Assembly (NCBI GenBank): GCA_965217205.1
Contig: OZ244254.1
Coordinates: 62,001-126,000, forward strand
Direction of reading: 5' to 3'
Source of the DNA: Maricaulis sp947259345
GTDB taxonomy: Bacteria; Pseudomonadota; Alphaproteobacteria; Caulobacterales; Maricaulaceae
Length of the DNA: 64,000 bases
The notes under the pieces are model-generated. The model saw only the letters and a list, made by a program, of their open reading frames with translations. It did no database searches and was not told where the DNA came from. Below, piece by piece: positions 51,397 through 58,803 of this stretch (positions within the stretch are counted from its first letter, which is position 1; each line of letters starts with the position of its first letter). A program made the position numbers and the translations under genes.

Positions 51397-52020
51397 TCAA
51401 GCGGGTCCGGGCGGCCGCCAGTCGCGTTCGGCAAGGGGGTGGTCGGGGGCGATCCGGATGCGGTTCAACCCGGCGCGGCCATGGGCCCGGACCTCCTTTT
51501 CCGCCGCTTCGGGGGTGAGCGCCTCAAGCACGGCGTCATACCCCTGCACCCGGTCATCGACCCGGACCTGCGGAAGGCCTGTTTCAAGCCGTTGGAAGAA
51601 GCCGACATACAGCGCGCGGGCATCGGCTTCGCGAAGTCCGACTTCAGTCGCGATTGCGGCGGCTTTGAGCATTGCCACACCCTTGCCCGAGACTTCTGGA
51701 AAATCGTCCCCGCAGGCGATGACAACACGCGTTATGCCAGCATCGATCAGACCCTGAGCGCAGGGCGGCGTTTGTCCGTGATGGGCACAGGGCTCCAGCG
51801 TTACATAGGCGGTAGCGCCGCGTGCTGCATCACCCGCCTTGTCCAGCGCAACGCGCTCGGCGTGCGGGCGTCCACCATTTCGGGTCGATCCGGTGGCGAG
51901 GATGCGACCCGCCTTGACCAGGACACAGCCCACGGCGGGATTAGGCGCGGTGCGGCCCTGCTGAGCCTGCGCCAGGGCCAGTGCCAAATCCATATAGCGC
52001 CGGTCGTCGACCGGGCTCAT
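51397..52020 (-). CDS. stand-alone RibD-type deaminase domain protein
   Basis: A 207-aa protein corresponding to the deaminase half of RibD. The zinc and catalytic motifs are HAERVAL (HAE) and TLEPCAHHGQTPPCAQGLI (PC..C) with TAPNPAVGCVLVKAG in front. RibD converts diaminohydroxyphosphoribosylamino-pyrimidinone to the uracil intermediate of riboflavin synthesis. The usual C-terminal reductase domain is missing; only about 60 unrelated residues follow, and I find no remnant downstream. It may work with a separate reductase. It overlaps gpmA by 4 bp. Confidence 0.82.
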   Translation of the reverse strand: MSPVDDRRYMDLALALAQAQQGRTAPNPAVGCVLVKAGRILATGSTRNGGRPHAERVALDKAGDAARGATAYVTLEPCAHHGQTPPCAQGLIDAGITRVVIACGDDFPEVSGKGVAMLKAAAIATEVGLREADARALYVGFFQRLETGLPQVRVDDRVQGYDAVLEALTPEAAEKEVRAHGRAGLNRIRIAPDHPLAERDWRPPGPA

Positions 52021-52748
52021 GCGTCCGGGATGGGTGGCAGGGCTTTGGCGCGATCCGGATCGAGGTAGCGAGCCGCGATGATGGTCAGGTTATCATCCTC
52101 GAGGTCAATCAGGAGCGGGTTGCCCGTCGGAACCTCGATTTCCATAATGTCCGGATCGGACACCTTGAACAGGAGTTTGACGAGGGCTCGCAGGCTGTTG
52201 CCATGCGCGGCCACCACCAGGGACTCGCCCTGTTGCAGGCGCGGCAGGATGTCGGAAGTCCAGTAGGGCTCGACCCGATCCAGCGTTGACTTCAGGGATT
52301 CCGAGGCCGGCAGAAGATCCTGTGGGACATTCGCATAGCGATTGTCGTTGAGTGGGTGATAGGCGTGGTCCTTGGCCAGCGGCGGTGGCGGCGTGTCGAA
52401 GGACCGGCGCCATATCTTGACCTGCTCGTCACCATGCTTGGCCCGGGTTTCATCCTTGTCGAGCCCCGCGAGCGCGCCGTAATGGCGCTCATTGAGTCGC
52501 CAGGACTTTTCTGCCGGGATCCACAGGCGATCAAGCCCTTCAAGCGTGAAGTTGAGGGTTTTGATGGCGCGCTTGAGCACGGAGACAAAAGCGTGCTCGG
52601 GCTTGAAGCCGGACTCGGCCAGCAGGTCGCCGGCGCGCTTCGCTTGCGCGACCCCCTCATCGGTCAGGTCGACATCCACCCAGCCGGTGAAACGGTTCTG
52701 CAAATTCCATTCGCTCTGGCCGTGCCGGATGAGGGCGAGTTGCGGCAT
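52017..52748 (-). CDS. gpmA: 2,3-bisphosphoglycerate-dependent phosphoglycerate mutase
   Basis: A 243-aa glycolytic enzyme of the dPGM family that interconverts 3- and 2-phosphoglycerate. The phosphohistidine motif is LIRHGQSEWNLQNRFTGWVDVDLTDEG, followed by LNERHYGALAGLDKDET and VVAAHGNSLRALVK, the second histidine. Length is typical. I start at 52748, where AGGAGGCGACTC precedes the ATG; the open frame continues upstream over the intergenic region. It is followed by the deaminase gene, whose ATG overlaps the gpmA stop. Confidence 0.95.
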   Translation of the reverse strand: MPQLALIRHGQSEWNLQNRFTGWVDVDLTDEGVAQAKRAGDLLAESGFKPEHAFVSVLKRAIKTLNFTLEGLDRLWIPAEKSWRLNERHYGALAGLDKDETRAKHGDEQVKIWRRSFDTPPPPLAKDHAYHPLNDNRYANVPQDLLPASESLKSTLDRVEPYWTSDILPRLQQGESLVVAAHGNSLRALVKLLFKVSDPDIMEIEVPTGNPLLIDLEDDNLTIIAARYLDPDRAKALPPIPDA

Positions 52749-52884
52749 GAGTCGCCTCCTAGTTTGACCCCGTTCGCGCAGCGATAGCCCGGTAGCGTTC
52801 GTGGGGCAAGGCGCTCGCCAGCGAGGCCACAGGTTCAAGATTTTGCTTAGGCTTCGCGATCAGGTTGTGTTATAAAACGAGTAA

Positions 52885-53047
52885 AGCTTCCGGGGCGAGC
52901 CTGGTTCTCTCAAGAACCCACACCCAAGGCATCACTTATCCGCCCCGATGAGCGGCGACCCGATGTGAGGCTCTTCACCGTCCCCCAAGGGCCAGCTCGC
53001 ATCCTGCCGCACTAGCCGCGCACGTCTCTTCCCCGGACGTGCGCGGT
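52885..53047 (+). ncRNA. ssrS: structured RNA candidate, probably 6S RNA
   Basis: The 368-bp gap between gpmA and kdsD has no coding frame of merit but strong structure. GCGAGCCTGG (from 52895) pairs with CCAGCTCGC (about 52992) as a closing stem. Inside are hairpins such as GGTTC/GAACC (52902-52918) and GTGA/TCAC, with the motif CGGCGACCCGATGTG and CTTCACCGTCC, which I associate with alphaproteobacterial 6S RNA. An 11-bp perfect hairpin (53016-53026 with 53036-53046) ends it. TATAAAAC at 52871 could be the promoter -10. Strand and identity are tentative. Confidence 0.55.
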
Positions 53048-53116
53048 TCTGGTATGGGGTCTCGTGATCCGGCGTCGCCTTACTTTGAGCGAGCGGCTCG
53101 ACCGAGAGGAGACGGC

Positions 53117-54085
53117 ATGTCCAACAATGATCCCGTGCAATCCGCCCGCCGTGTCATTGCAACCGAACGAGACGGCATGGTCGCGCTCGAGCAATCCATC
53201 GGGTCAGATTTCGCGGAGACGATCGAGCGCCTCAGCCGGCTCGAAGGACGTCTCATCTGCGCCGGGGTCGGCAAGTCCGGTCATGTTGCGCGCAAGATCG
53301 CGGCCACGCTCGCCTCCACCGGAACGCCGGCCTATTATGTTCATCCGACCGAAGCCAGCCACGGCGATCTTGGCATGATCGCAACCAGCGATGCGGTTCT
53401 AGCCCTGTCCAAGTCGGGCGAGACGAAGGAGTTGGGCGATTTGATCGCCTATTGCCGCCGCTTCGGCGTGCCTCTGATCGCGATGACCGCTCAGCCGGAC
53501 AGCACGCTGGGCCGCGCCGGTGATTATCGGCTCTTCATTCCGGCCGCCCCGGAAGCTTGCGGCGAAACCCGGGCTCCGACGACGTCCACCACGCTAATGA
53601 TGGCGCTTGGGGATGCCCTGGCAGTTGCCCTGCTGGAGGCGCGCGGCTTTACCGCTTCCGATTTCAAGACCTTCCATCCGGGTGGAGCGCTCGGCGCTGC
53701 GCTCGCCAGCGTGGGCGACATCATGCATGACGGTGAGGCGGTGCCATTGATTGGCGCCAAGGCCCGAATGAGTGAAGTCCTGATCGAGATGACGACCAAG
53801 AGTTTTGGCTGCGCAGGGATTATTGACGAGAATGGCAAGCTCGCCGGAATAATCACCGATGGTGATTTGCGTCGGCATATGGGTGCCGACCTGGTGCACC
53901 AGCAGGCGGGTGATGTGATGACCGCGAATCCGCGTACAGGCGAAGCTGGCATGCTGGCCGCGGACGCGCTGCGCCTGATGACGGCGGGAGAGCCGAAGAT
54001 CATCCAGCTCTTCATTGTTGACGGCAACCGGCGGCCGATCGGGATCCTGCATTTGCACGACTTGCTAAGAGTCGGGCTCAAATAG
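53117..54085 (+). CDS. kdsD: arabinose-5-phosphate isomerase (KpsF/GutQ family)
   Basis: A 322-aa isomerase that turns ribulose-5-phosphate into arabinose-5-phosphate for Kdo in lipopolysaccharide. The SIS domain has GRLICAGVGKSGHVARKIAATLASTGTPAYYVHPTEASHGDLGMI and LSKSGETKEL. Two CBS domains follow (VPLIGAKARMSEVLIEMTTKSFGCAGIIDENGKLAGIITDGDLRRHM and the C-terminal one ending IGILHLHDLLRVG). I start at the ATG behind GAGAGGAGACGGC. It is rightward, upstream of the type I secretion genes by 140 bp, and probably a separate unit. Confidence 0.94.
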   Translation: MSNNDPVQSARRVIATERDGMVALEQSIGSDFAETIERLSRLEGRLICAGVGKSGHVARKIAATLASTGTPAYYVHPTEASHGDLGMIATSDAVLALSKSGETKELGDLIAYCRRFGVPLIAMTAQPDSTLGRAGDYRLFIPAAPEACGETRAPTTSTTLMMALGDALAVALLEARGFTASDFKTFHPGGALGAALASVGDIMHDGEAVPLIGAKARMSEVLIEMTTKSFGCAGIIDENGKLAGIITDGDLRRHMGADLVHQQAGDVMTANPRTGEAGMLAADALRLMTAGEPKIIQLFIVDGNRRPIGILHLHDLLRVGLK

Positions 54086-54174
54086 CGCTCAATTCCTGTA
54101 CACAAACCCGCGTCGGCACTGGCGAAATCATGGTTCGGGCGCTATCTTCCGAAGCGGAGGAGTGGTGATCCGGA

Positions 54175-54193
54175 CTGCACCCGAAAGGTGCAG
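54175..54193 (+). promoter_or_regulatory. hairpin in the leader of the type I secretion operon
   Basis: Perfect seven-base arms CTGCACC and GGTGCAG enclose CGAAA. The hairpin ends 33 bases before the ABC transporter start. No T-run follows, so it is not a typical terminator; it may affect message stability or bind a regulator. Function is unknown. Confidence 0.4.
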
Positions 54194-54226
54194 ATGTGTC
54201 GGCTTGCCGCCTGAGTGGGAGTAAAG

Positions 54227-55921
54227 ATGCAGGAACCCCTTGCCTTGCAGGTCAGGCAGCGCTTGCGCCCGTACATTACGGCGCTGGCCGGATTTTCGCT
54301 TGCCTCGAACATCCTGCTCCTGGTTTCGCCGCTCTATATGCTCCAGGTCTATGATCGCGTGCTCTCCTCGGGCTCGATCGATACATTGATCTGGCTGTCA
54401 GTGTTGGCCGTCTTTCTGCTCGGAATCTACGGCGCAGCAGAAGCCGGGCGGCGGCGCGTGAGTGCGCTTGCCGGGCAGGAGCTGGACTCCTTGCTGATTC
54501 CGCTCGCCTTCTCGCGGTTTGAGTCGGATTCGGGGCAGCCAAATCTTGCGCGAGACCTCGGGTCTGTGCAGCGCATACAGACCGCCCTTCAGTCCGGTAG
54601 TCTTATGCCGTTCGCGGATCTCCCATTCGCGCCGCTTTTCCTGGTCGTGCTCTTCTTGATCCATCCGGTTCTCGGCGCCATCGGCCTCGTCGGCGCTATC
54701 GTCGTGTTTGCCGTGGCGGTCACGGCCGAGCTCACCACGCGCCAGGCCGGGCAGTTCTCCCAGGGCGCCTTGCGAAATGCTGGCGATTTCGCCACCGGCC
54801 TTGAGCGTCAGCGCTCGGCTATGGCGGCGATGGGCCTTGTGCCGGCCGCCTATCGACGCTGGCGCGCAACCCAGGAGGCCGGTCAGGGTTTCTCGCTGGA
54901 TGCCGCCAAGCAAGACGGCAAGTTTTCTGCAATCTCTCGATCAACCCGACAGGTTTTGCAGATTGGTGTTTTGGGCGGCGGGGCCGCGTTGGCCTTGAGC
55001 CAGCAAATCTCACCCGGCGCCATTGTGGCCTCCTCAATCATTCTGGCCCGGACATTGGGGCCGATCGACCAAATCGTGGGCGGCTGGCGCAACACCATTC
55101 AGACCTGGTCAGCGTGGAAAGGGCTGATGGAGCGACTGGATGGCGCTGAAGCGGAGCCACAATATACCCCGCTTCCGCGCCCGGAACCGGACCTCAAGCT
55201 GGACCGCCTTTCGGTCACAGTTCCCGGTGCCGAAGGCCCACAAATCCGGCCTTTCAGCTGGAGCGCCAGCGGCGGGCAATTGATTGCCGTGACCGGTGGG
55301 AACGGGGCGGGCAAAACGACCCTGCTTCAGACCCTGGCCGGAGCCTGGCAGCCCGGCTCTGGGACCATTAGCCTGGGCGGGCGAAATCTTCACGACTGGC
55401 CCGGCCCCGATCGCGGCCGGCATGTCGGTTATGTCCCTCAGGATGTTGAACTCCTGCCAGCGACGGTCGGTGACAATATCGCGCGCCTCGGCGAAGCGGA
55501 TACCGACGCCATTATTGCCGCGGCGCGCGCTGCAGGTGCCCATGAGACAATCCTTGCCCTGCCGGAGGGCTATGACACGCGTGTCGGACCGGGCGGTACC
55601 CACTTGTCCGCCGGACAACGCCAGGTGATTGGTCTGGCGCGGGCGCTGTATGGCGATCCGGTCTTGCTCCTGCTCGATGAGCCGACGGCCAATCTTGATG
55701 CCGCAGCCGCGCCGGGCCTGATCAATGCCCTGCGTCAGACCGCCGACCGCGGTGCCATCATTCTTGCGGCGACCCACGATCGGCGCGTCATTGAACGCGC
55801 CAAAACGGTACTTCTCGTCCGTAACGGCGATGTCATGGCGGCGCCGGCGGCGCAATTCCTGAAGCTGGCAACCGGGCCCGGCGCGGGTGGGCAGGCAGCC
55901 GGTCGCGGAGGGGCCGCCTGA
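54227..55921 (+). CDS. type I secretion ABC transporter, PrtD-like
   Basis: A 564-aa permease/ATPase fusion of the type I secretion class (LapB/PrtD type without C39 domain). The N-terminal half has about five to six membrane helices (ASNILLLVSPLYMLQVYDRVLSSGSIDTLIWLSVLAVF). The ATPase has Walker A GGNGAGKTTLLQTL, signature LSAGQRQVIGLARALYGD and Walker B LLLLDEPTANLD. It forms the inner-membrane channel for RTX exports. I start at 54227 behind GGGAG; a GTG 4 codons upstream is in frame. It touches the adaptor gene (ATGA-like overlap of one base). Confidence 0.93.
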   Translation: MQEPLALQVRQRLRPYITALAGFSLASNILLLVSPLYMLQVYDRVLSSGSIDTLIWLSVLAVFLLGIYGAAEAGRRRVSALAGQELDSLLIPLAFSRFESDSGQPNLARDLGSVQRIQTALQSGSLMPFADLPFAPLFLVVLFLIHPVLGAIGLVGAIVVFAVAVTAELTTRQAGQFSQGALRNAGDFATGLERQRSAMAAMGLVPAAYRRWRATQEAGQGFSLDAAKQDGKFSAISRSTRQVLQIGVLGGGAALALSQQISPGAIVASSIILARTLGPIDQIVGGWRNTIQTWSAWKGLMERLDGAEAEPQYTPLPRPEPDLKLDRLSVTVPGAEGPQIRPFSWSASGGQLIAVTGGNGAGKTTLLQTLAGAWQPGSGTISLGGRNLHDWPGPDRGRHVGYVPQDVELLPATVGDNIARLGEADTDAIIAAARAAGAHETILALPEGYDTRVGPGGTHLSAGQRQVIGLARALYGDPVLLLLDEPTANLDAAAAPGLINALRQTADRGAIILAATHDRRVIERAKTVLLVRNGDVMAAPAAQFLKLATGPGAGGQAAGRGGAA

Positions 55922-57231
55922 TGGCAGACCGGAACCAAGGGGCGGGCGTGATGGGCGATCGCTTTGTGCGCCGTTCAGCGTTGGTCTGTCTTGTTGGGCT
56001 TGGCGGTTTCCTCGCCTGGGCCGGCTTCGCGCCGCTGGCCGAAGGCGTGCCGGCGGCCGGACAGATCGTGGTCGAGAATGACCGCCAGGTTGTGCAGCAC
56101 CTTGAGGGCGGAATTATCCAGGAATTGCTGGTGCGTGACGGTGACAGGGTAGAAGCGGGCGAGCCCTTGCTGACCTTGCAGGAGACGGCGTCTGAGGCGG
56201 TCCGCGATGAATTGCTTCAGGAGATCGCCACCCTGACCGGCTCCCAACAGCGCCTTGCCGCATTGCGCGACGGGCGCAACGAGCCGGACTTTTCGCCCCT
56301 CGATGCGCTCGAACTGACTGCGGCTCAGCGCGAAGCGGTCGTGACGCGCCAGAGTGATCTATTCCGCCAGCAAACCCAATCCTTCCGGGCCGATCTCACA
56401 GTTCTGACCGCTCGCCGAGACGGAGCCCAAGCCTCGCGGCAGCTACACGCCCAGCAAATAAATGTCACCCGGCGCGTGCTCTCGGCTGCCGAAGATCAGC
56501 TCTCCCTGATGCGCGAGCGCTATGAGCGTCAGATGGCGCGGCTCGATGAATTGCGCGGGATGGAACGCGATGTCGCCACGCTGGAGGCGGATATCTCCCG
56601 ATTGCGGACGGAAGCACAGCAGGCGGCGACACTCGAGGAGGATCTGACCGGGCAGATCGCACAGACTGAAGCGGCATTCCTGCGCCAGGTGTCCGCGGAT
56701 CAGCTCGAGGTTCGCAGCCAGCTCGAGCAGGCGACCGAGCGCCTGTCCGCCGCTCAGGATGTACTCAACCGGTCTGTCGTTCTGGCGCCGCAGGGCGGCG
56801 AAGTCCTCAATCTGCGCTTTGCGACGCGTGGGGGCGTTGTTCGCCCGGGCGAAGCCATTCTCGAGATCGTGCCTGCATCCGGCGAAATGACGGCTTCGGT
56901 GCGTATTCAGCCAGCGGATCGCGCTGCCGTCTATGAAGGCCAGGCCGTCCGTACACGCGTCACGGCTTACAAGAGCTGGATGACGCCGCGCCTTGACGGC
57001 GAGGTGATCAGCGTGAGCGCGGACCTGAAGACAGATCAGAATACTGGCGCTTCCTATTACGAGGTCCGAATCCGCATTCCGGCCGATCAGGCGGCACGGC
57101 TCGGTGAGCTCGACGTCATCCCCGGCATGCCGGTTGAAGTCTTTATCTTCTCTGGTGCGAGCCGGACCACGCTGGACTATCTCCTCGAACCGATCAGCGA
57201 GTCGCTCTTCCGCGGCGCGCGGACCGGGTGA
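55921..57231 (+). CDS. HlyD/PrtE-family membrane fusion protein
   Basis: A 436-aa adaptor with a single membrane helix at residues about 21-42 (VCLVGLGGFLAWAGFAPL), a lipoyl-like beta segment (GQIVVENDRQVVQHLEGGIIQELLVRDGDRVEAGEPLLTL), a long alpha-helical hairpin (residues 100-285) and the C-terminal beta-barrel (VVLAPQGGEVLNLRF, EIVPASGEMTASVRIQPADRAAVYEGQ, GMPVEVFIFSGASRT). It links the ABC transporter to the outer-membrane channel. It overlaps the ABC gene by one base and is followed by the TolC-like gene at 4-bp spacing. Confidence 0.94.
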   Translation: MADRNQGAGVMGDRFVRRSALVCLVGLGGFLAWAGFAPLAEGVPAAGQIVVENDRQVVQHLEGGIIQELLVRDGDRVEAGEPLLTLQETASEAVRDELLQEIATLTGSQQRLAALRDGRNEPDFSPLDALELTAAQREAVVTRQSDLFRQQTQSFRADLTVLTARRDGAQASRQLHAQQINVTRRVLSAAEDQLSLMRERYERQMARLDELRGMERDVATLEADISRLRTEAQQAATLEEDLTGQIAQTEAAFLRQVSADQLEVRSQLEQATERLSAAQDVLNRSVVLAPQGGEVLNLRFATRGGVVRPGEAILEIVPASGEMTASVRIQPADRAAVYEGQAVRTRVTAYKSWMTPRLDGEVISVSADLKTDQNTGASYYEVRIRIPADQAARLGELDVIPGMPVEVFIFSGASRTTLDYLLEPISESLFRGARTG

Positions 57232-57235
57232 ATCC

Positions 57236-58573
57236 ATGAAGATGAGCCGCGTCTCCCCCACCCTGCACAATGCAGCCCTTTCGGCCGGGGTCGGGCTGGC
57301 AATCATGTCATCGCCGTTGCAGGCGCAGTCTCCGTCAGACGAATGCCTTTCCTTCGTTCACGCCTTGCAAATTGCCGCCGAGCGGGCACCGGAAATCGCC
57401 GGCGCCCTGGCCCGCCAGGATGAAGCCGCCGCGGATTACCGCGAAGCTGAATCCTTGCGTTTGCCTCAGGTTTCTACCTTCGGTCGTAGTGCGTCCGGGG
57501 ATAGCGGGCTGACCGGTAGCCAGATCGAGAACCAGGTCGGCTTGCGCATATCCCAGCGACTATGGGATTTCGGCGATTCCCGCTACGCGATGGAAGCGGC
57601 GAACAGCACGATCGAGCAGCGGACGTTTGAGCTACGGGCCCAGGAAAGTGCTGCATCCGGACGGTTGGCAGACGCGTATCTTACGCATCTGGAAGCCGAG
57701 GCCATGATGGATGTGATTGTCGATCGACGGGAGTATTTTGAACGCCAGCGCGCGTCAGTCGAAGCCCTGTTGACGACCGGCGGAGCCACCCGAGCGGACA
57801 ATGCCCAGATTTCTGCCCAGGTGGCGCAGGCCGAGGCCGATGTGCTGGAGCTTCGTTTCATGCGCGATCGCGCTGCGACGCGAATTCGCGAGTATACCGG
57901 CTATGCCCCGGGCGCGTTTTGTGGTGCCGAGGCCGCCGACGATGACCTTGAGCGGGCACTCCAGGGGGTTGCGAGCATCGACGATGCCGTGGAAATGACC
58001 TTGTCCCAAAATCCCGGGCTCGCGGCTCAAGCGGAAGCCGTGCGTGTTCTGGATGCCCAGCGTGAGAGAGCCCGCCGCGGCCGCCTTCCGGTCGTCGAGG
58101 CGGTCGGTATTGCCTCCTATGTCTATGACGACTTTAGCGAAACATGGGATGCACGGGACCGGATCGGCGTGGACCTCTCGATGCCGCTCTATACCGGTGA
58201 GGCGCTGCAAGCGCGGAACGAGCGCGCGATAGCGCGGATGGAGCAGGAAGAAAGCGGCCTTCGCAGCCTGCAGCGCGAACTGCGCGAGCAGGCAGAGATC
58301 GCGTTTCGTCGGACGATATCGTTGCAAGCCCAGCTCATTCGCCGAGAAGCCGTTGCGCGGTCACAGTTTGAGTATTTTGACGCCATTTCGGGCGAATTCG
58401 AGTTCGGCCTCGGGACGTTACCCGACCTGATTGATGCGCGCCTGGGATATGAGCGCGCGGAACTGGATGTGATCAGTGCCCGCTTTTCGCTGCTGCGCCA
58501 GCGTCTGGAGCTGATGAGTCTAACCGATCGGATGCCGCGACCGCGTGATCGTGGCGTCCGCGAGACGCCTTGA
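57236..58573 (+). CDS. TolC-like outer-membrane efflux/secretion protein
   Basis: A 445-aa OEP-family protein. It has a signal peptide (MKMSRVSPTLHNAALSAGVGLAIMSSPLQA) and two outer-membrane-factor repeats. RLPQVSTFGRSASGDSG and GLRISQRLWDFGDSRYAMEAANSTIEQ in the first, and RRGRLPVVEAVGIASYVYDDFSETWDARDRIGVDLSMPLYTGEALQARNERA in the second, follow the usual TolC pattern. It forms the exit duct of the type I system. I start at the ATG 4 bp after the adaptor stop; the frame is open upstream but only over that gene. Confidence 0.92.
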   Translation: MKMSRVSPTLHNAALSAGVGLAIMSSPLQAQSPSDECLSFVHALQIAAERAPEIAGALARQDEAAADYREAESLRLPQVSTFGRSASGDSGLTGSQIENQVGLRISQRLWDFGDSRYAMEAANSTIEQRTFELRAQESAASGRLADAYLTHLEAEAMMDVIVDRREYFERQRASVEALLTTGGATRADNAQISAQVAQAEADVLELRFMRDRAATRIREYTGYAPGAFCGAEAADDDLERALQGVASIDDAVEMTLSQNPGLAAQAEAVRVLDAQRERARRGRLPVVEAVGIASYVYDDFSETWDARDRIGVDLSMPLYTGEALQARNERAIARMEQEESGLRSLQRELREQAEIAFRRTISLQAQLIRREAVARSQFEYFDAISGEFEFGLGTLPDLIDARLGYERAELDVISARFSLLRQRLELMSLTDRMPRPRDRGVRETP

Positions 58574-58803
58574 CCGCATCCGGGCGGCGGTCAACTTTAG
58601 TGTATCGCCACTCTGTGGTGATCGGGAAATTCTGTGATGCTTCGCCGGTACGCCGGGCACAATCCGACACTGTCGGGACGGAAGCTGGGGTGCCGGGCCG
58701 TAAATGGTCTTGGTGAATGACCACTGTGGACGAACCAGGCGCAGCACCGCTGCTGTCTCGCGGGTTCGAGCTGCGAAACACTAGATCGTCGGGAGAGATC
58801 ACT

